Positions 25,563 to 33,917 are shown, numbered from the stretch's first letter. The stretch is DNA of 64,000 nucleotides from Providencia rettgeri (GCF_013255915.1 NZ_CP053896.1:2666001-2730000); one strand, 5' to 3'. Numbers and translations are program-made. The notes: a model not told the origin generated them from the sequence alone.

Positions 25563-27515
25563 TTAAATCGTTGCATCTACCTCTGATACTCTTAAAGCCT
25601 TTAGGTAATTAACATTTACTGACTCCGGACTTTTTACCATCTTAACAATCAAATGGTATGGAATCGGAAATCTCGGAATCTCTTTTCTATCCACTCTTTC
25701 AATATCCTTTAAGACCTTCGATAAATTAGTATCTTCAATAGCCAATAGATATTTCTTAACGGATTCTATAATAGTGTCCGTCATGAACCTATTAGAATTT
25801 CTTTCATGCTTTAATATAGTAGCGTAAACTTCATATTTCTTGATAGGGAGTGTAACCACCTCGGGGATCTCATTATACTTGGAGTAATTCAAGTTAATTC
25901 TGTAACGTTGAGCGACTTGAAGTTTATAGTATTCATATATTACTCGATGGAGCTTGATTGGTTTTGCTACCTCCTCTTGAGCAAAAAATTCCAAATATTC
26001 TTCTAGAATAAAGCTGGAGTGAGTGAAAACTTCTTGATTAAAGAACTTAAGACTATCCTGAACATAATGTTCATAGTAATCACCCGGGTAGGCTTTAAGC
26101 AAAAAAACAGTCCTTTCCTCATCAGTAAAGTTGGTCGAATATGATTCACCTAAATTATCTGAAAAATAATGTAAAAAATGTGAGTAGGTTACTGATTCAT
26201 ACTGCGGAGGGGTTAATATTACACCAAAAAGGTCAGCGATTTCTTCATAGGTCTCAATGGAGTTATAGTCTTTTTTCTTATTATGACTATAATAAAAATA
26301 TTCCGAATAGAACTCTCTACGAGTTGGCGATGTTGAAAGGCAATCAATATACTCCGCAGGGAAGTTTCTATCATGATACTTTAAAGTAAGGCTAGCAATT
26401 ACGTAATGAATTCTCTTTTTAGCCCACATATCCATAAGTGGGGATGTAAACATACTACTAATTAAATGCAAAACGGTATTGGCATATAGCTTTGATTTAT
26501 TTTTTTGATCGTAAAGAAACAAAGCCATAATTCCTTCAACTATATTTTGATTGAAACTTATTGCATTAAAAAAGCCAACTGACAATTTAGTGTTTGGTAA
26601 GAAATGGGAGTACGCATTCTGTGAAACTATGTTATGATGCTTAAATATCCCTTCATCATTCAAATAGTTATATAACTCCAGTATCTCAGTGAGGCTACAA
26701 TTCCTCACAAATAAATTTATTGAGTCAATTCGTTTGTCGTCCCACTCCTGAATGTCCTGGGTTACTGCACTCCGACCGAGAAATAATTCAGGCGTCACAT
26801 CTTGAATTTCCTCAAGAGTAGATAACTTCGAAAACAGCCCCACATCTGTAATATCAATAATTTCCGATTCATTAACAAATGAAGACTCTGAAATAACATG
26901 CCCAATGTTATCAAAGAATGAGAAAGGTTTGCCATTATTCCCGGTATTTGGTTGAGACCATGTAGGATAGAATGAATTAATTTCACCATTTCGATATAGA
27001 ACAGCGATCCTCATACAATTCAACGGCTCGTCTATTTTATAATAACAAATTAACTCACCATCACGGCTTTCATGCTTGCTGATGTTCAACAAAGCGTCAT
27101 TCAGTAAATCAAGAACCTCGCTTTCACCAACTGTCTTTGGAAATAGTGTTTTCCAGAGAAACCCCGATTTATAATTATTCTCAGGAAATAATGTCATTTT
27201 TGCTGCTTTAGAGGTGAAAACTGACTCTGGTAACTTTAACAAAATAGTTCCATTTTGAAGTTCTCGCTCGTAGTACCATTCATCATGGACTTGGCTATTA
27301 TAAAATAAAACATTTTTCAGTCCGGAAACTTTACTTAAATAAGACTGCCATCCTGAATAGGTGTGTAATCCTCCAGAGATTACTTTTTTAGCAATACGCC
27401 CATTATTAGTTTCAAATATCTTATCAGTGACTTCACCGTGGAGGACATGATCAAGAGCATTTTTGGACAATGTAAGTTTAAGATTTTCATTTATTTTATA
27501 TGTGTTAAGCACCAT
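25563..27515 (-). CDS. Large hypothetical protein of unknown function, cargo of the 3-kb module
   Basis: A 650-residue intact protein with no signal peptide, membrane segment or domain I recognise. It is rich in aromatics and charged residues: a possible beta-rich N-terminal part (ALDHVLHGEVTDKIFETNNG, GTILLKLPESVF, ICYYKIDEPLNCMRIAVLYRNG) and a long alpha-helical C-terminal part (LEEYLEFFAQEEVAKPIKLHRVIYEYYKL). The start MVLNTYKINENLKL resembles the beginnings of small EndoU/ADP-ribosyl-type toxin tails (xGLxHILxGD-like pattern at ALDHVLHGE), but the rest does not fit a short toxin. It is divergent from the broken PAAR gene. Function unknown. Confidence 0.7.
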   Translation of the reverse strand: MVLNTYKINENLKLTLSKNALDHVLHGEVTDKIFETNNGRIAKKVISGGLHTYSGWQSYLSKVSGLKNVLFYNSQVHDEWYYERELQNGTILLKLPESVFTSKAAKMTLFPENNYKSGFLWKTLFPKTVGESEVLDLLNDALLNISKHESRDGELICYYKIDEPLNCMRIAVLYRNGEINSFYPTWSQPNTGNNGKPFSFFDNIGHVISESSFVNESEIIDITDVGLFSKLSTLEEIQDVTPELFLGRSAVTQDIQEWDDKRIDSINLFVRNCSLTEILELYNYLNDEGIFKHHNIVSQNAYSHFLPNTKLSVGFFNAISFNQNIVEGIMALFLYDQKNKSKLYANTVLHLISSMFTSPLMDMWAKKRIHYVIASLTLKYHDRNFPAEYIDCLSTSPTRREFYSEYFYYSHNKKKDYNSIETYEEIADLFGVILTPPQYESVTYSHFLHYFSDNLGESYSTNFTDEERTVFLLKAYPGDYYEHYVQDSLKFFNQEVFTHSSFILEEYLEFFAQEEVAKPIKLHRVIYEYYKLQVAQRYRINLNYSKYNEIPEVVTLPIKKYEVYATILKHERNSNRFMTDTIIESVKKYLLAIEDTNLSKVLKDIERVDRKEIPRFPIPYHLIVKMVKSPESVNVNYLKALRVSEVDATI

Positions 27516-27698
27516 TGTTTAAACTATTCCATTATAAAAGAATTGAATAAAAGGATACTTTAACTTACCCCCCCTCTAAAGCATTAAAAAAATGAGGAGT
27601 TGTCTTTAGGTAATCACAACAAAAAAATCAAAATTCCTCGCATTTCAAATGTAACTACTCATAAACTGTCCACACGCACAACACCTGTGGGCATTTTT

Positions 27699-27975
27699 AT
27701 GTCAAAAATTGCAGTCAAAACCTCAAGTTGCTCTGGGCACGGTAAGTTCCCTTCTCGCCCCCCAGGTGAAGCCGTGGACTTTTTTATGGTCAACGGCATC
27801 GGTGTATTAGTCCAAGGCAATGCCTACACCTCTCACTCTGACGGGAAAACCTCTCATGAAGGCTAGGCGTTATCTACACGCCCACGGATCACTATCCAAC
27901 GGTATGCCTGTTGTCTGTGAGGGAGATCCTGTGTCTTGTGGTTCAACGGCTACCAGTGGTGACCAACTGGTGTAG
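27699..27975 (+). pseudogene. PAAR-like protein, frameshifted
   Basis: Start MSKIAVKTSSCSGHGKFPSR, then VNGIGVLVQGNAYTSHSDGKTS, in one frame to a stop at 27864-27866. From about 27850 the +1 frame continues naturally with ARRYLHAHGSLSNGMPVVCEGDPVSCGSTATSGDQLV, ending at 27973-27975. The joined protein of about 92 residues has the shape of a PAAR (DUF4150-like) spike-tip protein of type VI secretion systems. One extra base, probably near GGGAAAACC at 27841-27850, explains the break. The effector domain often fused or adjacent is absent, and the next plus-strand sequence is non-coding. Confidence 0.6.
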
Positions 27976-28232
27976 TGGTCAACAAAATCTGGCCGGAACA
28001 AATCGGAATTCATAGTTTTTTTATGCAGTAACCACTCATCCCAAACATTTTCCGCATCAATATCGGGATAGCCTCAGCTTTTGATCATGTCTCTGGCAAT
28101 CTCTGCAGGTAACTCAATAGCAGTAGCAGTATCTCGTACCGACTCAACATCCTCCCGGGGCAATTCTCACCCGAAGTCCTTCTCTTTGGCTTCAAGCAGC
28201 GCAACAAGGGCAGGAATAAACACAATAGCCAT
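27870..28232 (-). pseudogene. Broken gene with two in-frame stops, resembling a small T6SS-associated or immunity-type protein
   Basis: From ATG 28232 (MAIVFIPALVALLEAKEKDFG) one frame reads through TGA at 28169-28167 and TGA at 28076-28074 and stays coding-like: ELPREDVESVRDTATAIELPAEIARD, then GYPDIDAENVWDEWLLHKKT. The same frame is open to 27870, although the last third lies antisense to the PAAR gene and was probably not part of the original. Two substitutions, for example CGA or GGA to TGA, would account for the stops. GGAG lies upstream of the ATG. I do not recognise the family; the setting beside a PAAR gene suggests an accessory or immunity protein. Confidence 0.45.
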
Positions 28233-28408
28233 AAATTGCAAGACTCCATAAATGATTAAATTTGATTGATTTTGGCATAGATATCATGTCAATACATACC
28301 CACTGTATAACTGGAAAAAATTTAGATTTAAGTCCGCTCGTGAGGTGCAAACGTCTGCTCTTCGCTCAGACCAGACTGTCAGACATAGTTGTGTTCTATC
28401 CACAAAAC

Positions 28409-28436
28409 CTGTCAGTTCAAATTTGAGCTAATACAC
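28409..28436 (-). repeat. Right terminal inverted repeat of the 3-kb module
   Basis: It ends GAGCTAATACAC; on the minus strand it begins GTGTATTAGCTCAAA, matching 25392 onward. It is followed by CTAAC (28437-28441), a copy of 25387-25391. Confidence 0.6.
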
Positions 28437-28462
28437 CTAACGTGTCCGAAAACTAGCTTATC

Positions 28463-28493
28463 CCGCCTCGGCTTATGCGTCGGCGGAGTTTTT
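28463..28493 (+). terminator. Possible intrinsic terminator right of the 3-kb module
   Basis: CCGCC (28463-28467) pairs with GGCGG (28482-28486), with an inner GC-TTAT-GC hairpin, followed by TTTTT (28489-28493). It reads rightward, just outside the module, into the 3' end of a minus-strand gene. Confidence 0.45.
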
Positions 28494-28501
28494 ATTTGAA
28501 T

Positions 28502-29203
28502 TTATGATACAGATATTTTTTTGTTATATTCATCAATAAGTGGCTTTACTTTACGATAACTCATAAAATTAGGCATTCCCATGCTTAAAAAACTAAGAAA
28601 GCCCATAAATAATAAGCTATAGGCCAAACAGAATATAGCTAGTTTAATATTTGCTTCTCCACCAATATTACTAGAAAGGATTGTTGCCATTATTCCTAAT
28701 GCGCCAATAAAAAATACCATTACACCTTGAAAGATAGTTATACTCCAAACACGAATAAGAGTAGGTACACTTACTCTACTACTTATAATAGAGTCTTTAA
28801 CCTCAAAAATAGAATAAGAGCGCCGATAAATTTCTCTAGATATATTTTTGTTTCTATGGAAATTTATTAACCTAGCCCATGCCAACTGAGAATCAACATC
28901 AAGATCACACTTTAAATATCCTTTGTTTATCAATCTAATTTCATCATATTTTGCTAATTCACGAATTTCATCAGAGACAATCGAATTCACCGATATTTTT
29001 TTAAGGTATTTCCTTTTTTTTTGCAACCTTTTTTCTGGGGCTAAGCTACTAAATATACTATAAAATAATGTATTCTGATATTTAACAATAAATAAAACAA
29101 ACAATAAAAATATAAAAAAAGATGTAAGTACACCAACCCATCCATACTTCGTAATCAAATTTATTATCTTATCTGCCACATCAACTGATTCTCCGATCAT
29201 CAT
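28502..29203 (-). CDS. Hypothetical membrane protein with three transmembrane segments
   Basis: A 233-residue protein. One membrane segment lies near residues 19-42 (WVGVLTSFFIFLLFVLFIV), and two lie near 155-210 (VWSITIFQGVMVFFIGALG, and LAIFCLAYSLLFMGFLSFLS). Between them is a basic cytoplasmic domain (KRLQKKRKYLKKI; LAWARLINFHRNKNISREIYRRSYSIF). GGAGAGCT precedes MMIGES. No family recognised. Its layout, a short N-terminal anchor with a charged middle part, is common among unassigned defence and immunity proteins, but that is not evidence of function. It is very AT-rich, unlike the primase gene beside it. Confidence 0.68.
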   Translation of the reverse strand: MMIGESVDVADKIINLITKYGWVGVLTSFFIFLLFVLFIVKYQNTLFYSIFSSLAPEKRLQKKRKYLKKISVNSIVSDEIRELAKYDEIRLINKGYLKCDLDVDSQLAWARLINFHRNKNISREIYRRSYSIFEVKDSIISSRVSVPTLIRVWSITIFQGVMVFFIGALGIMATILSSNIGGEANIKLAIFCLAYSLLFMGFLSFLSMGMPNFMSYRKVKPLIDEYNKKISVS

Positions 29204-29410
29204 AGCTCTCCTATTTATTGATAATTAAGTATCATTTAGACAATATTTCATAAAGTTATATATTAATATCCTTTTCCTGAAAAAAGAAATCTACCTACCA
29301 TGAGAATAACATAGCTATAATTCGCTATTTCCGATTGATTTATCATTTTCTATGCTCTTAATTATTTTTCGTTGCATGGTGTGAAAAGTTTTATGCGCTA
29401 ACTATTCATG

Positions 29411-29609
29411 TGTTCATAAAAAGTTATTTTCTATATATAACAATCAATTAAATATGAACACTTCAATGAACACCTATGAAGACTTATGTAGAGTCTACAT
29501 ACCAACAATGAACACTCATGAACACTCAATGAATACTTTAATTTCAAGTGTTCATAAATTACTTATTGATATTTATATCTATTTTTCATTTATGAACACT
29601 ATGAACAGT
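29411..29609. repeat. Iteron cluster ATGAACACT, candidate replication origin/cis region of the satellite
   Basis: Exact ATGAACACT occurs at 29454-29462, 29508-29516, 29518-29526 and 29592-29600, and inverted at 29547-29555. Near copies are at 29466-29474 (ACC ending), 29529-29537 (ATGAATACT), 29601-29609 (ACAGT ending) and inverted at about 29409-29417. The stretch 29204-29633 has no gene, is very AT-rich, and lies directly after the 3' end of the primase-helicase gene. P4 alpha protein binds iterons containing TGAACA, and P4 has such a region beside alpha, so this is a likely alpha-type binding region. Confidence 0.7.
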
Positions 29610-29633
29610 TTTACTTAAAACTTTACTTTCACA

Positions 29634-32036
29634 CTATTTTGTCGGTACTCGTGGCAGCCAGTCCTCGGCTTCCAGTTCGTTTAATTCGAGGTTTGTTCTG
29701 ACTCCCTGAGTGAAACGATCTTTAATGTATTTTTTTCCTAACTCTTTGAGCGCACCGTCGATAGAACGCCCAAAGGTTGTGAGTGTTAATGGGTTCCTGT
29801 TGCCGTTCCCTTGCATATAGGCCATATAAGCATGATAAAGGTACTTTCTCGGTGCGGGTGGTGAGATATTCGCGTTACCCATAAACATGCCTTCAACCCT
29901 TTCGAGTGCGACAAGATAGGCGCAAAAATCAATTAATGAGTCAGTTTCACGTTTCACATCAACCGCCTCACCAGAGCCTCTTTGTTCAATCAGTAATTTA
30001 TTGGCCGTATCAGGGTTTGGAAACTCGCGCAGCAAGTCACGGATAATGACAGGAATTTCTGCCTGTATCTTTTCTGGCAGGTTCTTATCTTTTTTATCCT
30101 CGCTCACCGTTTCATTGAAATGAAAAATAACCCGTCGACGACCAACGCCATTACTACGCTCAGTAAATTGCATGGGTCTATTGCCCGTCATGAATACAAC
30201 GGATTTCATCACCATAGAAAATTGCTTTTCGTATTTGGGGTCAATGCCAACTGGATCACCGCCCGTAATCGCCTTTAATCCTGCGCCATCACCAACATAT
30301 TTAGGTTGGTCAGGGAGTAAAATCAGCTTTTTACCCACAAATTGCGCCCTGCCTCTCGCGTCGTCCAAGGCCTTTAAATCACCGCTTGATGTGTTGTGTT
30401 TCCCTGCTAACAACTCAGCGATATGTGCGAATACGCTTTTACCACTACCGCCTACGCCTGTTGCCTCGATAAACAATTGCCAGTCATGACGATTAGCAAA
30501 CACCATATACAATCCAGCCTTGATACGTCTTGCTTTTGCCTCATCTCCTCCCGATACATGAGATAACCATGCGGTAAAGTTTGGCGCGTTATCTTTCAGG
30601 TTTTCACCTGCTGCGGGTTCGGTATAGGTGATCCCATTTTGATGTAATAACCAATCGTTAGCGTTGTGAGGTCTAAATTCATGGGTTTTCGTGTTCAATA
30701 CGCCATTAGTGAAACCGATTAAATCAATGTCAGACTCCCCCATTGGTTCAGCAATGACTTTCAATACATCAATAACGCCAGTGATCCGCCTCATGCTAAA
30801 GTGGGTTTCATTCTCAATAAAAAAGTCAGCCATTTCGCGAGAAAGCTCACTATCTTTAATTGGCTCCCACATCACCCCGCTATAGGTGTATACCGTCAAT
30901 GACTCTGTGTTAACGGCTAATTGTCCGTATCGCTCAATCAGCAACATAGCCAATTGATTCGGGGCTAATTTGGCAATATCGGTATCAGTATCAATACCGC
31001 GCTTTTTCTTTTTAGCCTTAGTGGTATTAATGATGACTGTGTTTGCTTCCTGCATGGCGTTAATCCCCTCATTAAATGCCTGTATTGCTGCCTCAATGCC
31101 GTGTGATAGGCGGTAATCATCCCAATCAGCTTTATCCTCGGTAGGCGGTAAAACCGTAATACCATTAACCGCCTGAGCTGCCTTGTCTGCCGCCAGCTTT
31201 CCTGTGTTTGATTGGTCAGATTTAATATCGTTGTCACCTGCAATGATAATCTGGCTATCTGGGTACTTTGTTCGCATCACCTTAGCCACATGAGTTAAGT
31301 TACCCGCATCAATTGCCGCGATTGTGTGCGCTTCTGGCTTGAGTAAACTGCACGTCATGGCGGTTGCTAGTCCTTCAGCGATAATCACAGTAGACACGTT
31401 TACAGACTCGTTCACTGGGTAATAACTGCCACTTTTCGAACTATCACGTAATAACGATTTATTGCCATTGGGTTTAATGGTCTGGGCGGCTGTGATTGTA
31501 CCGTCAGCGTCCATTAATGGAATAATCAGCGAACCATCGGCTAATAGGGTCACGGTGGTACTATTAAAGCCTTTCGCTTTCAGGTATTCAGATTCGCCCT
31601 GTTTAGCATTGGCAATAGTGCGGCTGTATCGCGCTGTAAAGCGTTTATGCTTCTCTATCAGTTCGTTAGCTTGGCTCTGGGCTTGCTGCGCTTTAAATTC
31701 GTCCTGTTGCGCTTTTACCTCATGCCTACGGTAGGCTGGTGGATTATCTGAACGGGTATCAATACCAATCATGCCAGCCACCTCATAAGCGGCTTCTGTC
31801 ACGCTGCCGCCCAGAACACGCTGAACTAAGTCCAATCCATCACCCGAGCCGCACTGATTACAAATAAACGTGCCGTTGTCGCCTTTATTGTCGAACCTAA
31901 AACGGTCTTTTCCCCCACAAGCAGGGCAAGCCGTGTGCGTGTTTAGGGGCACATCTGCCCCTAGGTTAGATAATATGTTTTGCCATTGGCCATTCGCTTT
32001 CAGCTTTACATCACGGATAACATCAATCGGTTTCAT
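29634..32036 (-). CDS. P4-alpha-type primase-helicase, replication protein of the satellite
   Basis: An 800-residue protein. A zinc ribbon (C37, C40, C59, C62: TACPACGGKDRF; FICNQCGSGDG) opens a DnaG/P4-type primase. A Toprim domain follows with E221 in VIIAEGLATAM and the pair in IIAGDNDIKS (residues 264-272). A D5_N-type segment and a superfamily 3 helicase with Walker A GVGGSGKS (527-534) and Walker B-like KLILLPDQ form the C-terminal half. This is the P4 alpha layout: primase, helicase and origin recognition in one chain. It overlaps the upstream gene by 4 nt (ATGA), so it is the last gene of the minus-strand replication operon. Iterons lie just downstream. Confidence 0.92.
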   Translation of the reverse strand: MKPIDVIRDVKLKANGQWQNILSNLGADVPLNTHTACPACGGKDRFRFDNKGDNGTFICNQCGSGDGLDLVQRVLGGSVTEAAYEVAGMIGIDTRSDNPPAYRRHEVKAQQDEFKAQQAQSQANELIEKHKRFTARYSRTIANAKQGESEYLKAKGFNSTTVTLLADGSLIIPLMDADGTITAAQTIKPNGNKSLLRDSSKSGSYYPVNESVNVSTVIIAEGLATAMTCSLLKPEAHTIAAIDAGNLTHVAKVMRTKYPDSQIIIAGDNDIKSDQSNTGKLAADKAAQAVNGITVLPPTEDKADWDDYRLSHGIEAAIQAFNEGINAMQEANTVIINTTKAKKKKRGIDTDTDIAKLAPNQLAMLLIERYGQLAVNTESLTVYTYSGVMWEPIKDSELSREMADFFIENETHFSMRRITGVIDVLKVIAEPMGESDIDLIGFTNGVLNTKTHEFRPHNANDWLLHQNGITYTEPAAGENLKDNAPNFTAWLSHVSGGDEAKARRIKAGLYMVFANRHDWQLFIEATGVGGSGKSVFAHIAELLAGKHNTSSGDLKALDDARGRAQFVGKKLILLPDQPKYVGDGAGLKAITGGDPVGIDPKYEKQFSMVMKSVVFMTGNRPMQFTERSNGVGRRRVIFHFNETVSEDKKDKNLPEKIQAEIPVIIRDLLREFPNPDTANKLLIEQRGSGEAVDVKRETDSLIDFCAYLVALERVEGMFMGNANISPPAPRKYLYHAYMAYMQGNGNRNPLTLTTFGRSIDGALKELGKKYIKDRFTQGVRTNLELNELEAEDWLPRVPTK

Positions 32037-32386
32037 TGAAACGCCCCCTTATCGGCTAAAGAGTCACCCATGTCATTAATCATGCTTTCCCATACCTCAC
32101 GGCCATAACCTGTGACATAACCATTAATGACACACTGTTCAATTAAGCCTATTGCGACAGCCTCCCATGTGGGGTATGCCTGCTTGAGTGCTCCCAACAA
32201 ATAGCTATCAACGAGCATTCGAATACCCCTTACACCGTCAATAATGGCAACTTCAATGGTCTTATTACCTACATTCATCGGAAACCAATCACCACCATTG
32301 CGAGTGGTTACATCGTGATAAATAGCTGCTGAAAAGTTGTTGGCCAACGCATTTAGGCGAAAGTTTTTCGTTTGTAGTTTCATCAC
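32033..32386 (-). CDS. Hypothetical satellite protein immediately upstream of the primase
   Basis: A 117-residue protein (MMKLQTKNFRLNALANNFSAA; WFPMNVGNKTIEVAIIDG; AIGLIEQCVINGYVTGYGREVWESM). Its length and its position before alpha match small unassigned P4-family proteins. Its stop overlaps the primase start by 4 nt, so the two are translationally coupled. AAGGGGAAGTG before the first ATG supports the start; a second ATG follows at once. No domain recognised. Confidence 0.7.
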   Translation of the reverse strand: MMKLQTKNFRLNALANNFSAAIYHDVTTRNGGDWFPMNVGNKTIEVAIIDGVRGIRMLVDSYLLGALKQAYPTWEAVAIGLIEQCVINGYVTGYGREVWESMINDMGDSLADKGAFQ

Positions 32387-32392
32387 TTCCCC

Positions 32393-32938
32393 TTAATGTT
32401 TTGTTGTTATTGCGTTAGTACCTTTGGCTTCTTTTATCGCATCAATACAGTTTTGATAAACGCCTTTAACGCAAGCAATCCCCTCAACGGTCAACTTAGG
32501 TGGATGGTCATCCGTCAACATCGAGCGGTAAGCTAAAATCACTTCTTTTAATCCGTTAGCGCCATACTTTGAGAAAAAGTTTTCCTCGGCAGACAATGCT
32601 AAAAATAACCGTGTAATTGGTGCTGTAACGGGGTGCTGTTCACCATTGATGCTAATAAATGTCATTCCTGTTTCGCGCACTACTTCAACAAGAAACAGCA
32701 AGGCGATAAGGTTTCGTAGAGCAATCAACACATCGGTATCATTTGTCTGTACGTGCGTTAAATAAGTTTCCAGAGTGACAATGCCTACTGCGATCCCGTC
32801 CTCATCCCAATGACCTGATTCCGCCATTTGAGGAATATCTGATAATGGAACAAAGCAAACATGCTCATAATTACCTTGACCATTCAGTGTCGTCACATTG
32901 ATAAGATTGCCAATAAGTTCAGTATAAAAATGTTTCAT
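32393..32938 (-). CDS. Hypothetical satellite protein (possible paralogue of its upstream neighbour)
   Basis: A 181-residue, mainly helical protein. Segments include GQGNYEHVCFVPLSDIPQMAESGHWDEDG, IALRNLIALLFLVEV and EENFFSKYGANGLKEVILAYRSM. These line up in order and spacing with parts of the 201-residue protein encoded just upstream (ESGNTQTVSYKSAITALDNGMYDGD; ILFRWIVSSLFVQEQ; KYGKQQGSDMIINMYFDFI), suggesting an old duplication. It lies 6 nt before the next gene of the replication operon. No known domain. Confidence 0.68.
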   Translation of the reverse strand: MKHFYTELIGNLINVTTLNGQGNYEHVCFVPLSDIPQMAESGHWDEDGIAVGIVTLETYLTHVQTNDTDVLIALRNLIALLFLVEVVRETGMTFISINGEQHPVTAPITRLFLALSAEENFFSKYGANGLKEVILAYRSMLTDDHPPKLTVEGIACVKGVYQNCIDAIKEAKGTNAITTKH

Positions 32939-32953
32939 TGTTTGATTCTCCTA

Positions 32954-33559
32954 TCAATGAATTACAGGTGTTGAGTTAAATTCAGGTGTATTGAACGAAT
33001 CAATTAATTCATCATGCAAAGATGCCAATTCCTTCAATGCTTTTTCTGTTAGCTTTCCTTTTTCTTCTGTCGACTGTTCAATAAAATCAAAGTACATATT
33101 GATAATCATGTCTGAGCCTTGTTGCTTTCCATATTTTTGAAGCGTTACACTCTCAATATGCGTTGCCAACAACATTCTTTCAGAGGCGGGATAAATCGTA
33201 ATTACCCCTTTATCACTGATGTACATCGCTGCGAGTTCTTTTTCACCTTGGCTATTTTCAATCAAGCGAGTTCCGTTCTGCGCGGTTTGTTCTTGAACAA
33301 ATAACGAGGAAACTATCCAACGAAACAAAATTACTCGCTGCTCTGTTGTTGGGGTGAAAATTTCCGCCATCCAGCTATCTGCAATTGAGCCAACAAGCGA
33401 AAAACCTAATGGTAAATCCCCGTCATACATGCCGTTATCAAGGGCAGTTATCGCACTTTTATAGCTGACTGTTTGTGTATTTCCCGACTCTGTAATGACA
33501 ATGACGCCATCCTTGCTGTAGTTGAATTCGATTTGCTCTTGTGGATTTAAAGTATTCAT
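32954..33559 (-). CDS. Hypothetical satellite protein (possible paralogue of its downstream neighbour)
   Basis: A 201-residue protein beginning MNTLNPQEQIEFNYSKDGV. Shared features with the 181-residue product downstream are a polar beta-rich start, an acidic D-x-D turn, an amphipathic helix ending in LF, and a KYG motif near residue 150. It starts 1 nt into the stop of the upstream 61-residue gene (TAATG), so it is translationally coupled. No family recognised; P4-type elements commonly carry unassigned genes here. Confidence 0.68.
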   Translation of the reverse strand: MNTLNPQEQIEFNYSKDGVIVITESGNTQTVSYKSAITALDNGMYDGDLPLGFSLVGSIADSWMAEIFTPTTEQRVILFRWIVSSLFVQEQTAQNGTRLIENSQGEKELAAMYISDKGVITIYPASERMLLATHIESVTLQKYGKQQGSDMIINMYFDFIEQSTEEKGKLTEKALKELASLHDELIDSFNTPEFNSTPVIH

Positions 33560-33744
33560 TACTTACCCTCCGTGGCTGATTCGATATCATTTAAAATGCC
33601 ATTTGCCGTATTCATAACAATGGAAATCATGTTCGCTGTTTCTTCGTCACTTTCCGCATCTAGCCACACGGTTAAGAGTGTCATTAGGCACTTAGTTTTC
33701 ATGCGAGGGGCATCTAGCAATAACTCAATATCTCTTTTATTCAT
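33559..33744 (-). CDS. Small helical hypothetical protein
   Basis: A 61-residue protein, MNKRDIELLLDAPRMKTKC followed by LMTLLTVWLDAESDEETANM and MNTANGILNDIESATEGK. It is helical and acidic toward the C-terminus. Both ends overlap neighbours by one base (TAATG), typical of a tightly packed satellite operon. It is similar in size and helical pattern to the small proteins encoded at 34495-35068, but the likeness is weak. Function unknown. Confidence 0.65.
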   Translation of the reverse strand: MNKRDIELLLDAPRMKTKCLMTLLTVWLDAESDEETANMISIVMNTANGILNDIESATEGK

Positions 33745-33917
33745 TACTTCACCTCACGCACATAATTAATTCGGATACTGGTTAAACCGTCACGTTGCGC
33801 CTCTCGCATGACTTGCGATTGAGCGTCTTTCTGGGTGGCAGATATCACCCGTTTACAAATACCGAGTGTTAATCCTTTCGGTGTTGTGCCATACCCTGCG
33901 ATTTGAAACGTTCTCAT
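33744..33917 (-). CDS. Small hypothetical protein of the satellite operon
   Basis: A 57-residue frame starting MRTFQIAGYGTTPKGLTLGIC and ending LTSIRINYVREVK, closed by TAA at 33746-33744, which overlaps the next ATG by one base. Its start lies 4 nt inside the preceding ORF6N gene (ATGA). Coupling at both ends and the compact alpha/beta pattern support it as real. No family recognised; the KDAQSQVMREAQRDG segment looks like an amphipathic helix. Confidence 0.6.
   Translation of the reverse strand: MRTFQIAGYGTTPKGLTLGICKRVISATQKDAQSQVMREAQRDGLTSIRINYVREVK

Larger units (their letters stand above)
25387..28441. mobile_element. Inverted-repeat-bounded 3.05-kb cargo module with 5-bp target duplication, no visible transposase
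   Basis: The ends are GTGTATTAG (25392-25400) and CTAATACAC (28428-28436), the outer parts of imperfect inverted repeats of about 28 bp, flanked by the direct repeat CTAAC at 25387-25391 and 28437-28441. Inside are a 650-residue unknown gene, a frameshifted PAAR gene and a second broken gene. No transposase frame is present. It could be a non-autonomous transposon, or a composite left by deletion of two IS copies. Confidence 0.55.

Noticed and set aside
28074-28169. In-frame TGA codons as selenocysteine or recoding
   Set aside because: Two TGA codons fall where ordinary residues would fit, there is no selenocysteine-element-like hairpin directly after them, and the neighbouring PAAR gene is also broken. 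Simple decay is the better reading.
29411-29609. CRISPR-like array
   Set aside because: Repeats are 9 bp, occur in both orientations and have irregular spacing; they are iterons, not CRISPR repeats.
33119-33304. Plus-strand frame opposite the 201-residue satellite gene
   Set aside because: No ribosome site, and the opposite frame is part of a coupled operon.
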